From Mucilaginibacter dorajii (GTDB taxonomy: Bacteria; Bacteroidota; Bacteroidia; Sphingobacteriales; Sphingobacteriaceae): a DNA stretch of 64,000 nucleotides. The notes beneath the pieces were generated by a model that was given only the letters and a program-made list of their open reading frames with translations, was not told where the DNA came from and did not search any database. Within the stretch, counting starts at the first letter, position 1. Each line of letters starts with the position of its first letter. Location of the stretch: the NCBI RefSeq assembly GCF_024808255.1, contig NZ_JANTYS010000013.1, positions 1 through 64,000 of the forward strand. The letters are read 5' to 3'. The position numbers and the translations under genes are program-made. Shown here piece after piece: positions 8,559 through 17,038 of the stretch.

Positions 8559-8933
8559 TTAAACTGATATTCGTTTTATTTCGCAACTGGGATTGCCAAA
8601 ATTTATGAGCAAACCGGTTTTTACTTTGCTTGCCTTTAAATAGGAAAGAACCTGACTTTTAAATAGGACAGGCATGTATCCAGTCACAGATTTTAATTCA
8701 ACAATTACTGTATTTTCAACGAAAAGATCACATCTGAATTTTCCGACATATTGATCTTTGAAAACAACGTTGAACTCTTTTTCAAATTCAAAACTTAGTT
8801 TCTCCAGCGTTAATTGATACTGAAGTGCCTTAGCGTATATTTTTTCATTGAACCCCGGTCCCAATAAACGATGTACCTCATAACAGCAACCGATAATCTT
8901 TTCGGTAAGAGCATCATGTTCAAAATTTGACAT
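8559..8933 (-). CDS. GxxExxY protein
   Basis: A protein of 124 residues of the GxxExxY family, named for a motif that appears here as G27-F-N-E30-K-I-Y33. The family is thought to have a PD-(D/E)xK nuclease-like fold. Candidate catalytic residues are E30, D69 (in FRCDLF) and E79-L-K81 (in VIVELKS). No biochemical role is established. It sits between ftsY and rimO, which are normally neighbours, and is bracketed by inverted copies of the same repeat, so gene plus repeats look like an inserted cassette. No transposase is present. Confidence 0.9.
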   Translation of the reverse strand: MSNFEHDALTEKIIGCCYEVHRLLGPGFNEKIYAKALQYQLTLEKLSFEFEKEFNVVFKDQYVGKFRCDLFVENTVIVELKSVTGYMPVLFKSQVLSYLKASKVKTGLLINFGNPSCEIKRISV

Positions 8934-8974
8934 CTTCTACAGCGTAAAGAAAAAATCACTATTCATCATTTCTT

Positions 8975-9018
8975 TTAAAAATCGGTGAAATCACCCTTAA
9001 AATCGGTGTAATCCCCTA
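8975..9018. repeat. Inverted copy of the two-word repeat (right flank of GxxExxY gene)
   Basis: The sequence AAAAATCGGTGAAATCACCC continues into AATCGGTGTAATCCCC. It is the reverse complement of the unit repeated at 8415-8556, so the GxxExxY gene lies inside a terminal-inverted-repeat-like frame. The copy overlaps the last codons of ftsY. Confidence 0.8.
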
Positions 9019-9978
9019 ACTAAAAAGACTATTAACGAAAGCCTGCCTGTCAAACAATTGCAAATGATCTACACCTTCACCCACACCTATATATTTTACG
9101 GGAATTTTAAATTGATCTGAAATGCCTATTACAACACCACCTTTTGCAGTACCATCAAGCTTGGTTAGGGCCAGGGCGTTTACGTTGGTGGCTTCGGTAA
9201 ATTGTTTGCATTGCTCAATGGCGTTTTGCCCGGTTGATGCATCCAGTACCAGCAAGATCTCATGCGGTGCGCCGGGAATTACTTTTTGCATCACGTTTTT
9301 GATTTTGGTAAGCTCGTTCATCAAACCAACTTTATTATGTAACCTGCCAGCAGTGTCAATGATAGCCACATCATCGCCATTTGAAACAGCCGAACGCAGG
9401 GTATCATAAGCAACCGAAGCCGGGTCTGAACCCATAGCCTGTGCTACCACTTTAACACCAACCCGCTCGCCCCATAATTTAATCTGGTCAACAGCCGCGG
9501 CGCGGAAGGTATCGGCAGCGCCTAATACTACCTGGTTACCGGCTTGCTTTAGCTTATGCGCCAGTTTGCCAATGGTTGTGGTTTTGCCAACACCATTAAC
9601 ACCAACTACCATAATTACATAAGGCTTGTGATCGCCGTACTCAAAATTGCGGAAATCGTTGCTGTTATTTTCGGCCAGCAGTTTCTGGATCTCATCTTTA
9701 AGCAGCGTATTCAGTTCACTTGTGCCAACGTATTTATCGCGGGCCACGCGTTCCTGTATGCGCTCGATGATTTTGAGGGTGGTTTTTACGCCCACATCTG
9801 ATGTTACCAGGATCTCTTCCAGGTCATCCAGTACATCATCATCAACAGTTGATTTGCCTGCTACCGCTTTGGTGATCTTTGAAAAAAAGCTATCCTTGGT
9901 TTTCTCCAAACCGGTATCAAGGGCTTGCTGCTCTTGCTGTGTATTTTCCTTTTTCTTAAAAAAATCAAATAATCCCAT
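9016..9978 (-). CDS. ftsY: Signal recognition particle receptor FtsY
   Basis: FtsY is the GTPase receptor that docks SRP-ribosome complexes at the inner membrane. It has 320 residues. A short basic/acidic A region (1-30) is followed by the helical N domain (about 30-110) and the G domain, with P-loop GVNGVGKT at 126-133, DTAGR, and TKLDGTAKGG near the C-terminus. It lies between the ribosomal protein genes and rimO, the usual Bacteroidota arrangement. The region ahead of it (9985-10115) is a repeat hairpin rather than a gene. Confidence 0.97.
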   Translation of the reverse strand: MGLFDFFKKKENTQQEQQALDTGLEKTKDSFFSKITKAVAGKSTVDDDVLDDLEEILVTSDVGVKTTLKIIERIQERVARDKYVGTSELNTLLKDEIQKLLAENNSNDFRNFEYGDHKPYVIMVVGVNGVGKTTTIGKLAHKLKQAGNQVVLGAADTFRAAAVDQIKLWGERVGVKVVAQAMGSDPASVAYDTLRSAVSNGDDVAIIDTAGRLHNKVGLMNELTKIKNVMQKVIPGAPHEILLVLDASTGQNAIEQCKQFTEATNVNALALTKLDGTAKGGVVIGISDQFKIPVKYIGVGEGVDHLQLFDRQAFVNSLFS

Positions 9979-9984
9979 GTTTTT

Positions 9985-10115
9985 TGATGTGCAAATTACT
10001 ATTGATGTGCAAATGTGCAGATTTCAGATGTGCAGATAATCACTATGCTGTAATAAGTGATGCGTTTTTTCTCATTTGCACATCTGCATATCTGAAATCT
10101 GCACATCTGTAGCTA
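9985..10115. repeat. Word-repeat hairpin upstream of ftsY
   Basis: The left arm repeats GATGTGCAAATGTGCAGATT and CAGATGTGCAGAT. The right arm carries the inverse (CATCTGCATATCTGAAATC, then TGCACATCTG). GATTTCAGATGTGCAGAT and ATCTGCATATCTGAAATC can pair with one mismatch. It separates ftsY from the ribosomal protein operon. Confidence 0.7.
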
Positions 10116-10124
10116 CTCTACCAA

Positions 10125-10158
10125 CAAAAAAAGCCCTCTCGTTAAAACAAGACGGCTT
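10125..10158 (-). terminator. Intrinsic terminator after DUF4295 gene
   Basis: Read on the minus strand, AAGCC (10154-10158 complement) pairs with GGCTT (10131-10135 complement) through a stem with one mismatch, followed directly by a run of six T. It should end the rpmB - rpmG - DUF4295 transcript. Confidence 0.6.
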
Positions 10159-10179
10159 CAATATTTTGGTCAAAAGTTA

Positions 10180-10344
10180 TTATATAGTTTTGCCCGCAAT
10201 AGCATCCTTAACAGAATCGTTAGGGACAATTTGGGTTCTGAATGAATAAGCACCAGTTTTTGGTGACTTATTCATGGTGATAACTTTTGAATATTCTTTG
10301 CCTTTACCTGCTACTTTCAGTGTTGCAACTACTTTCTTTGCCAT
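10180..10344 (-). CDS. DUF4295 small basic protein
   Basis: A protein of 54 residues beginning MAKKVVATLKVAGKGKEYSK, very basic and typical of the DUF4295 family found next to L28 and L33 in Bacteroidota. The role is unknown; the constant neighbourhood and composition suggest a ribosome-associated protein (inference). It is the last gene of the rpmB - rpmG operon and is followed by a terminator. Confidence 0.9.
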   Translation of the reverse strand: MAKKVVATLKVAGKGKEYSKVITMNKSPKTGAYSFRTQIVPNDSVKDAIAGKTI

Positions 10345-10350
10345 TTCTTT

Positions 10351-10440
10351 TAATTATTGAATTAGTGAATCATTGAATTAGTGAGTTGATTTTTATTGAA
10401 TGCTTAACGCAAACCAATCAACATAATTCACTAATTATTT
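10351..10440. repeat. Word-repeat hairpin between DUF4295 gene and rpmG
   Basis: The word GAATTAGTGA occurs twice on the left (with AATCATTG between) and is inverted on the right as AATTCACTAATTATT. GAGTTGATT pairs with AATCAAC. It lies inside the ribosomal operon, so it is probably transcribed. Confidence 0.6.
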
Positions 10441-10617
10441 AATCTCTTTATGAACAGTTACTTTCCTTAAAACAGGGTTGAATTTTTTCAACTCTAATCT
10501 TTCAGTTGTATTTTTTTTGTTCTTGGTGGTAATATAGCGAGACATGCCTGGCATACCGCTTGTTTTGTGTTCAGTACACTCTAAAATAACCTGAACCCTG
10601 TTGCCTTTTTTTGCCAT
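10435..10617 (-). CDS. rpmG: 50S ribosomal protein L33
   Basis: A component of the large ribosomal subunit, 60 residues, beginning MAKKGNRVQVILECTEHK. Only one Cys is present, so this looks like the zinc-free (C-minus) form. The ending KKFNPVLRKVTVHKEIK is typical. It is second in the rpmB - rpmG - DUF4295 operon. Confidence 0.96.
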   Translation of the reverse strand: MAKKGNRVQVILECTEHKTSGMPGMSRYITTKNKKNTTERLELKKFNPVLRKVTVHKEIK

Positions 10618-10725
10618 TTTCTTTTTATGTTGTACGTATCACCATCACGGCTTACGCAATTTTTCAATTTATTAACTGTACGCTTTGAGTTTTACATAGC
10701 AAGTAAAACCGTAAACGCGCAACTA

Positions 10726-10959
10726 CTAAATGTATCCTTTTTTTACAAATTTATTGATACAGGCAGTAATACCATTTTTAGTGATGGTTTTTACAGCTGA
10801 TGTAGATACCTTTAAGGTAATCCATTTATCCTCTTCAGGTATATAAAACTTTTTAAGTTTTAAGTTAGGATGAAATCTACGTTTAGTTTTAACGTTTGAG
10901 TTAGAAACGTTGTTACCAACTATAGATGCTTTTCCTGTTAGATCACAAATTCTTGACAT
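10726..10959 (-). CDS. rpmB: 50S ribosomal protein L28
   Basis: Large-subunit ribosomal protein of 77 residues. It begins MSRICDLTGKASIVGNNVSN and carries the family block SNVKTKRRFHPNLKLKKF. It is the first gene of the small ribosomal operon. The 260-bp region upstream to the acs start should hold divergent promoters, but I cannot identify a convincing consensus there. Confidence 0.96.
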   Translation of the reverse strand: MSRICDLTGKASIVGNNVSNSNVKTKRRFHPNLKLKKFYIPEEDKWITLKVSTSAVKTITKNGITACINKFVKKGYI

Positions 10960-11221
10960 GACAAATATTTTTAATTATCAACCCTTTATTCAAAAAGAGT
11001 TTGCAAATATCAGACTTTTAAATCAAATATTCAAGGGGGTTTTCAAAAATTGTGAAAATATTTCCAAAAGCCTCATTTGGTACCAAAAATGAGAGTATTG
11101 TGCTTTGTCTCAATGCCTTTAACGGCTAAATTCAGGCACTTTTTAAATTATTTTAAAAAGGTTTAATTTTTAACTTCTACTTCATACATAATTATTAAAT
11201 TAGGCCCACCATATAAACACT

Positions 11222-13123
11222 ATGAAGATCACATCATTTGACGAATACAAAAGCGTATATAAACAAAGCGTTGAACAGCCGGAAGAGTTTTGGGCAGGCA
11301 TAGCCGAAAACTTTTTATGGAAAAAAAAGTGGGATAAGGTACTTGACTGGAACTTTAAAGATCCAAAGATCAAATGGTTCCAGGGTGCTAAACTCAACAT
11401 TACCGAAAACTGCCTCGACCGTCACCTGGCTACCATGGGCGATAAGCCCGCCATTATCTGGGAACCAAACGATCCGCAGGAAGATCACCGCATATTAACC
11501 TATAAACAACTGCATGATAAGGTTTGCCAGTTTGCCAATGTGCTTAAAAACAATGGTGCAAAAAAAGGCGACCGTATTTGTATTTACATGCCCATGATCC
11601 CTGAGCTGGCTATCGCTGTTTTGGCGTGTGCCCGTATTGGAGCTATCCACTCGGTAGTTTTTGGAGGTTTTTCGGCGCAATCCATTGCCGATAGGATCAA
11701 TGATGCCGAGTGTAATATTGTAATTACTGCCGATGGTGGTTTCCGTGCTAACAAAGCCATCCCGCTTAAAGCCACTATTGATGATGCCCTGGTTCAGTGC
11801 AAATCGGTTAAAAAAGTAATTGTGTTAACCCGCAGCCGCACGCCGGTATCTATGATCAAAGGTCGTGATGTTTGGTGGGAAGATGAAGTTAAAAAGGTAG
11901 AGACACAAGGTAATCCCGATTGCCCGGCCGAAGAGATGGATGCCGAGGATATGTTATTTATTCTTTACACATCGGGCTCAACAGGTAAACCTAAAGGGGT
12001 AGTGCATACCACGGGTGGCTACATGGTTTATACAGGCTATACTTTTGCCAACGTATTTCAATATAACCCGGGCGAGGTTTATTTCTGTACTGCCGATATC
12101 GGCTGGATCACCGGTCACTCTTATATTGTATATGGTCCGCTATCGCAAGGGGCAACTACACTGATGTTTGAAGGCGTACCTACCTATCCGGATGCCGGCA
12201 GATTTTGGGATATTGTAGATAAGTTTAAGGTAAATATATTATACACCGCGCCAACAGCTATACGCTCATTAATGAGCTTTGGCTTAGAACCTTTAAAGGG
12301 AAAAGACCTAAGTTCATTAACCAAATTAGGATCGGTAGGCGAGCCTATTAACGAGGAAGCCTGGCATTGGTACGATGAAAAAATAGGCCATGGTAAATGC
12401 CCTATTGCCGATACCTGGTGGCAAACAGAAAATGGCGGTTTAATGATATCGCCTATCTGTAATGTTACCCCAACAAAACCTGGTTACGCCACTCTGCCAT
12501 TACCCGGTGTACAGCCGGTGTTGGTTGATGAAAATGGTAAAGTGATTGAAGGTAACGGTGTAAGCGGTAACCTGTGCATCAAATTCCCATGGCCGGGTAT
12601 GCTGCGTACCACTTATGGCGATCATGAGCGTTGCCGTACCACGTATTTTGCCACTTATGAAAATATGTATTTTACAGGTGACGGTTGTTTACGCGATGAG
12701 GATGGCTATTACCGCATTACCGGTCGTGTTGATGATGTGTTAAATGTGTCCGGTCACCGTATTGGTACTGCGGAGGTAGAGAACGCTATTAATATGCACA
12801 GCAGTGTGGTTGAATCGGCTGTGGTTGGTTACCCGCATGATATTAAAGGGCAAGGTGTTTACGCCTACGTGGTAAGTCCCGATAAACATGGCGATGAAGA
12901 GATCACCCGCAAAGATATCATCATGACGGTATCGCGCATTATTGGCGCTATTGCCAAACCCGATAAAATTCAGTTTGTAACAGGTCTGCCCAAAACACGG
13001 TCGGGCAAGATCATGCGCCGCATCCTGCGTAAAATAGCCGAAGGCGATACTGCCAATTTAGGCGATACATCAACATTGCTTGACCCTGCTATTGTTGAAG
13101 AGATAAAAGCAGGGGCTTTGTAA
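11222..13123 (+). CDS. acs: Acetyl-CoA synthetase (acetate-CoA ligase)
   Basis: This enzyme activates acetate with ATP and CoA to acetyl-CoA through an acetyl-AMP intermediate. It has 633 residues, the normal length. The AMP-binding motif is YTSGSTGKPKGVVH, and YTAPTAIRSL and DTWWQTENGG are typical of Acs. The C-terminal lid has the conserved Lys in PKTRSGKIMRR, the site that family members acetylate for control. It is monocistronic here and divergent from rpmB. Confidence 0.97.
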   Translation: MKITSFDEYKSVYKQSVEQPEEFWAGIAENFLWKKKWDKVLDWNFKDPKIKWFQGAKLNITENCLDRHLATMGDKPAIIWEPNDPQEDHRILTYKQLHDKVCQFANVLKNNGAKKGDRICIYMPMIPELAIAVLACARIGAIHSVVFGGFSAQSIADRINDAECNIVITADGGFRANKAIPLKATIDDALVQCKSVKKVIVLTRSRTPVSMIKGRDVWWEDEVKKVETQGNPDCPAEEMDAEDMLFILYTSGSTGKPKGVVHTTGGYMVYTGYTFANVFQYNPGEVYFCTADIGWITGHSYIVYGPLSQGATTLMFEGVPTYPDAGRFWDIVDKFKVNILYTAPTAIRSLMSFGLEPLKGKDLSSLTKLGSVGEPINEEAWHWYDEKIGHGKCPIADTWWQTENGGLMISPICNVTPTKPGYATLPLPGVQPVLVDENGKVIEGNGVSGNLCIKFPWPGMLRTTYGDHERCRTTYFATYENMYFTGDGCLRDEDGYYRITGRVDDVLNVSGHRIGTAEVENAINMHSSVVESAVVGYPHDIKGQGVYAYVVSPDKHGDEEITRKDIIMTVSRIIGAIAKPDKIQFVTGLPKTRSGKIMRRILRKIAEGDTANLGDTSTLLDPAIVEEIKAGAL

Positions 13124-13147
13124 GACTTTTGGACTTGCGGATTTTTG

Positions 13148-13304
13148 GACAAAGGAGCAAGGACATAGGGATGAAAGAAATAAGATTATCGAATTGCAAC
13201 TAATATGATACGGGATGCGGGAAACGAAGTATAAAAAGTTAACATGGATTAAATTCATGGCTTTTATCTTTATTCCCTGCATCCTTTGTCTTTTGTCCTT
13301 TGTC
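13148..13304. repeat. Word-repeat hairpin reaching into the next gene
   Basis: The left arm (13148-13185) begins GACAAAGGAGCAAGGACATA. The right arm (13266-13304) is an imperfect inverse ending TTTTGTCCTTTGTC. The words CAAAGGA and AAGGACA repeat within the arms. The right arm lies inside the ORF at 13215 and encodes its hydrophobic N-terminus. Confidence 0.6.
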
Positions 13305-13808
13305 AATTTTTCATTTCCCCAAAACTTCGCTCCTTCTGCAAGGTATAAGCTTGATTTTTTTACTTCAGAGAACCAGTTTTATTTGTGCGATTCGGCTTTT
13401 GCGGCCGAAACGGGTGATACCAGTTTTTGGTCATACCGCGCTTATAACGACAGGTTGGCTATAGCCGACGACATTGTGGGGATTAGTACAGAAAGCTTTG
13501 GTCATATAAAGGCTGAACTGGATGTACTTGATGCGCCAAGCAGGGAAAAGGATTTTAAAATATATGACCATGTGGTTGAGGGAGGTTTAAAACTCAGCTC
13601 GGGCATTATGATGATCCTTAACCATCCCGATTTTAAGATCGAACTAAAAGCAATTGTAACACCCGGGCGATACCGGATCCGCATTTATTCCTACGATCTC
13701 AAGAATATCAACACCCAGGAAGATGAAGGTCCCGATCATTATAAAATTGAGATCTGGACATCTACCGACATGAAGCGCAAAGTACTGAAGCAGTTTGAGT
13801 CGGAATAG
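13215..13808 (+). CDS. Hypothetical protein, faint ComJ resemblance, start uncertain
   Basis: An ORF of 197 residues. From about residue 45 the sequence looks like one compact beta-rich domain (SENQFYLCDSAFAAETGD, NDRLAIADDIVGIST, VTPGRYRIRIYSYDL, HYKIEIW). The order recalls the ComJ/NucA-inhibitor family, but this is weak. Residues about 15-36 form a signal-like segment (MAFIFIPCILCLLSFVNF) coded largely by the arm of an intergenic repeat. Either the repeat has supplied a signal sequence, or the true protein begins elsewhere. No good ATG lies between residue 15 and the domain. Confidence 0.6.
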   Translation: MRETKYKKLTWIKFMAFIFIPCILCLLSFVNFSFPQNFAPSARYKLDFFTSENQFYLCDSAFAAETGDTSFWSYRAYNDRLAIADDIVGISTESFGHIKAELDVLDAPSREKDFKIYDHVVEGGLKLSSGIMMILNHPDFKIELKAIVTPGRYRIRIYSYDLKNINTQEDEGPDHYKIEIWTSTDMKRKVLKQFESE

Positions 13809-13820
13809 GTGGAGAGTTTG

Positions 13821-13920
13821 GAGTCAAGAGTCAAGAATTAAGACCTTCTCTGTCGATTGGCGACTATTTAAACGCACATTTTTTGCGCTTTCTTGAATCC
13901 TGATTCTTGCCTCTTGATTC
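13821..13920. repeat. Word-repeat hairpin upstream of CsbD gene
   Basis: The word GTCAAGA recurs in the left arm (13821-13843, GAGTCAAGAGTCAAGAATT). The right arm (13891-13920) is the inverse, with TCTTGATTC and GATTCTTG. It is the only recognisable structure between 13809 and 13982. Confidence 0.6.
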
Positions 13921-13982
13921 TATTTCCTCAAACTATATCGTTTCCCCGATGTTCTCTCTGTACATCTAAATAAAAAAACATC

Positions 13983-14168
13983 ATGGACAAATTAGAATTA
14001 AAAGGCGGCTGGAACGAACTGAAGGGAAAGATCAAACAAGCCTACGGCGACCTTACCGACGATGATCTGATACACGAAGAAGGTAAAGACGATGAAACTT
14101 TAGGAAAGCTTCAGCAAAAAACCGGCAAATCTCGCGATGAACTGGTGAAGTGGATAAATAGTTTATAA
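13983..14168 (+). CDS. CsbD family protein
   Basis: A small, highly charged protein of 61 residues with the CsbD pattern GGWNELKGKIKQAYGDLTDD followed by a Gln/Lys-rich second helix. Family members are general stress proteins in Bacillus and others, with no defined molecular function. It is monocistronic and followed by a hairpin with a T tract. Confidence 0.92.
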   Translation: MDKLELKGGWNELKGKIKQAYGDLTDDDLIHEEGKDDETLGKLQQKTGKSRDELVKWINSL

Positions 14169-14178
14169 AATTAAGAAG

Positions 14179-14203
14179 AAGGCTCCGGGAACGGGGCTTT
14201 TTT
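14179..14203 (+). terminator. Intrinsic terminator after CsbD gene
   Basis: AAGGCTCC and GGGGCTT form a stem with one bulged G, followed by six T. It lies 10 bp after the CsbD stop codon and touches the stop codon of the convergent Uma2 gene. Confidence 0.5.
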
Positions 14204-14759
14204 ATTGAATAAATAATTTTACTACTTCAAGCTCAAATCCCGGCAATAACAATGAGGTAAGCACCTCTCCGGTTTGGGCTTTCTGGTGTAGATAATAAGC
14301 GCCATCTTTTAAGAGGTACAAGTCGGCATTTTGCTGAATAGGATCAATGATAATGTACTCCTTAACGCCGTATTTTTCATAAATGTCTTTCTTTTGCCTA
14401 AGATCATAATAGGCGTTTGATGGCGAAAGTATTTCGATAATTAAATCCGGTGCTCCTTCAATTCTGTTTTTTATCAGATCGGCTTTTCGTTCTTCTGTGA
14501 TATAAAGAATATCTGGTTGTAATACATTTCCTTCATCGAATTTTACATCCATTGGTGAGTAAAGCCATTGTCCTTTACGTCCTTGTTGTATAGTGTATAA
14601 AACGATAATTTCCGAAAGATTATAAACTACTTGTTGATGAATTGGAAGAGGAGAGGGCGACATAATTAAATCATAGTTAATTAACTGAAAAGGTGCACCT
14701 TCTTCCAGCAGCAAATAATCATCAACGGTGTATTTCTTTTTCTTATCAGCGGTAAGCAT
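14202..14759 (-). CDS. Uma2 family (DUF820) putative nuclease
   Basis: A protein of 185 residues of the Uma2/DUF820 group, which has a PD-(D/E)xK nuclease fold and is usually found as scattered single copies. Recognisable parts are YTVDDYLLLEEGAPFQLI at the start, VLQPDILYI (the family Asp), APDLIIEILSPSN with the catalytic Glu, and KKDIYEKYGVKEYIIIDP. The biological role is unknown. It is divergent from surE with only 26 bp between start codons, so the surE promoter must overlap this gene. Confidence 0.92.
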   Translation of the reverse strand: MLTADKKKKYTVDDYLLLEEGAPFQLINYDLIMSPSPLPIHQQVVYNLSEIIVLYTIQQGRKGQWLYSPMDVKFDEGNVLQPDILYITEERKADLIKNRIEGAPDLIIEILSPSNAYYDLRQKKDIYEKYGVKEYIIIDPIQQNADLYLLKDGAYYLHQKAQTGEVLTSLLLPGFELEVVKLFIQ

Positions 14760-14785
14760 AAATCAAATATAACTAATTTCGCCCA

Positions 14786-15559
14786 ATGAAAACAGCGAAA
14801 CCCAATATTCTTGTTGTTAATGACGATGGTATAACTGCCCCCGGGATTAAAGTTTTGATAGAAGCCATGGCCGCTATTGGCCGGGTAGTGGTAGTGGCGC
14901 CGGATAGCCCGCAATCGGGCATGGGGCATGCCATCACCATTGGCAAACCCTTGCGTTTAGATAAGGTTGATCTGTACGAGGGCATCGAAATATACCGCTG
15001 CTCGGGCACCCCGGTTGATTGTGTAAAGCTGGCTGTTAATAAAGTATTTAAAGGCCAAAAGCCCGATCTGTGCGTATCGGGCATTAATCATGGTTTAAAT
15101 AATTCTATCAATGTACTGTATTCCGGTACCATGTCGGCAGCCGTTGAGGGGGCTATTGAAAGTATCCCGTCGATAGGGTTTTCTTTAGATGATTATAACC
15201 TGGATGCTAATTTTAGTCATTGTGTAAAATATGTTAAGGAACTGGCCTTGCAGGTATTGGCTAATGGCTTACCGGTAAACACATTGCTCAATGTTAACTT
15301 CCCTAATAGTGATAACATTAAAGGCATCAAGATCTGCCGCCAGGCAAATGCCAAATGGGCCGAGGAATTCGATGAAAGGGTTGATCCGCATAAGCGCCCG
15401 TATTACTGGCTTACCGGTGTGTTTCAGTTAAATGATGGGGGCGAGGATACCGATGTTTGGGCTTTAGAGCATAACTATGTATCGGTGGTGCCGGTTCAGT
15501 TTGATATGACGGCGCATCATGCCATTCCGCTTTTAAATAATTGGACATTTAATGTATAA
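14786..15559 (+). CDS. surE: 5'/3'-nucleotidase SurE
   Basis: A metal-dependent survival-protein phosphatase that dephosphorylates nucleoside monophosphates. It has 257 residues. The N-terminal NDDG metal motif (residues about 12-15) is present, as are APDSPQSGMGHAIT and SGINHGLNNSINVLYSGTMSAA, all typical of SurE. It is first in a probable three-gene operon with a small membrane protein and lpxB. Confidence 0.96.
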   Translation: MKTAKPNILVVNDDGITAPGIKVLIEAMAAIGRVVVVAPDSPQSGMGHAITIGKPLRLDKVDLYEGIEIYRCSGTPVDCVKLAVNKVFKGQKPDLCVSGINHGLNNSINVLYSGTMSAAVEGAIESIPSIGFSLDDYNLDANFSHCVKYVKELALQVLANGLPVNTLLNVNFPNSDNIKGIKICRQANAKWAEEFDERVDPHKRPYYWLTGVFQLNDGGEDTDVWALEHNYVSVVPVQFDMTAHHAIPLLNNWTFNV

Positions 15560-15581
15560 ATTGCTCTACTAATCAACATAC

Positions 15582-15851
15582 ATGCTTAAAAATAATAGCA
15601 TCATAGCAGGGGTAATAGGGGGGGTAATGCTGCCGGGCATTAGCCTGTTCATTTTTTTATACTTGCTTAAAGGCAATTTTTTAATTTTCAATAAGCCGGG
15701 CGTGCCGTACATGGTGGCTATAGTGTTCAATTTATTTATCATCAGGTATCTTTATAAACAAGACTTGGATAAAACCGGCACCGGCTTTATCCTGGTTACT
15801 TTTGTATTTATGGCTGCCGTGTTTTTACTTAAATTACAACCCATTAAATGA
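15582..15851 (+). CDS. Small inner-membrane protein between surE and lpxB
   Basis: A hydrophobic protein of 89 residues with three predicted membrane segments (about 7-29, 42-58, 65-84). It lies 22 bp after surE, and its stop codon overlaps the lpxB start by 4 bp (ATGA), which implies translational coupling. I do not recognise a family. The position suggests a link with lipid A synthesis, but there is no direct evidence for it. Confidence 0.8.
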   Translation: MLKNNSIIAGVIGGVMLPGISLFIFLYLLKGNFLIFNKPGVPYMVAIVFNLFIIRYLYKQDLDKTGTGFILVTFVFMAAVFLLKLQPIK

Positions 15852-16960
15852 AATATTACCTGGTAGCCGGCGAAGCTTCGGGCGATTTGCATGGAGCTAA
15901 TTTGATGAAAGCCCTTAAAGCACTTGACGCCAATGCCGAATTTCGTTTTTTTGGTGGCGACCTGATGCAGGCCGAAGGCGGTACATTGGTAAAGCATTAC
16001 GCCGATATGGCTTTTATGGGTTTTGTAGAGGTGGTAGTAAACCTGAACACCATCCTTAAAAACATGAAGACTTGTAAACAGGATATTGCCGCTTATAAAC
16101 CGGATGTTTTAGTACTGATTGATTTTCCGGGCTTTAACTTAAAAATAGCGGAGTATACCAAATCTGCAGGTTTGCCCGTGTACTATTACATTTCGCCTAA
16201 AGTATGGGCCTGGAATCAGAAGCGGGTTTTAAAGATCAAAAGAATTGTTGACCATCTGTTCTGTATACTGCCATTTGAGGTGGAGTTTTACAGATCATGG
16301 GGTATGGAAGTTGATTATGTAGGCAATCCACTGCTGGATGCTATAACCGCGTTTGAACCCGAGCCGGATTTTTTGCAGAAAAATCAATTAACCGATAAAA
16401 AGATCATAGCCCTGTTGCCGGGCAGCCGCAAGCAGGAAATTACCTACCTGTTGCCAGATATGCTTGCCGTGGCAGATCAATTTAAAGATTTCCAGTTTGT
16501 AATTGCCGGCGCGCCATCCTTTAAACCCGAATTTTACGACCAGTTTTTAAAAGATAAAAACATCCCGGTAATATTTAATGCCACCTATGATCTGCTCACT
16601 AACGCCTATGCCGCTATCGTAGCTTCGGGAACTGCTACATTAGAGACCGCGCTTTTCAACGTACCGCAGGTAGTGGTTTACAAAGGGAATGCCTTGACCA
16701 TCGCGATAGCCAGGATGCTGGTAAAAATCAAATTTATATCGCTGGTGAACCTTATTGTGGATAGGGGTATCGTTACTGAGCTGATCCAGGAAGAATGTAA
16801 CGAATTGAAAATTGCGAGAGAATTGAACGCTATTGTAAATGATCGGCAAAATCGCGCCGCAATGCTCAGGAATTATGATGAGCTTGATCAGCGGATGGGC
16901 CACCCCGGCGCATCTGCAAAAACCGCTGCCTTGATCATCAAATACGCATCAAAAAAATAG
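15848..16960 (+). CDS. lpxB: Lipid-A-disaccharide synthase
   Basis: LpxB is a GT19 glycosyltransferase that joins lipid X with UDP-diacylglucosamine to make the lipid A disaccharide at the inner leaflet of the inner membrane. It has 370 residues. Typical blocks are AGEASGDLHGANLM at the N-terminus, YYISPKVWAWNQKR in the middle, LLPGSRKQEI, and ASGTATLETALFNVPQVVVYK near the donor site. The start overlaps the preceding gene by 4 bp. A strong terminator begins at its stop codon. Confidence 0.97.
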   Translation: MKYYLVAGEASGDLHGANLMKALKALDANAEFRFFGGDLMQAEGGTLVKHYADMAFMGFVEVVVNLNTILKNMKTCKQDIAAYKPDVLVLIDFPGFNLKIAEYTKSAGLPVYYYISPKVWAWNQKRVLKIKRIVDHLFCILPFEVEFYRSWGMEVDYVGNPLLDAITAFEPEPDFLQKNQLTDKKIIALLPGSRKQEITYLLPDMLAVADQFKDFQFVIAGAPSFKPEFYDQFLKDKNIPVIFNATYDLLTNAYAAIVASGTATLETALFNVPQVVVYKGNALTIAIARMLVKIKFISLVNLIVDRGIVTELIQEECNELKIARELNAIVNDRQNRAAMLRNYDELDQRMGHPGASAKTAALIIKYASKK

Positions 16961-16983
16961 AGCCCTATTTTGGCAGGGCTCTA
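16958..16983 (+). terminator. Terminator at the lpxB stop codon
   Basis: TAGAGCCCT (16958-16966, including the stop codon) pairs perfectly with AGGGCTCTA (16975-16983) around an 8-nt loop, followed by a short T-rich stretch. Confidence 0.75.
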
Positions 16984-17038
16984 TCGTTTTCATAGGTGTG
17001 ATGTTGTAATTTAATAGGTAGATGTAGATATATGATGA

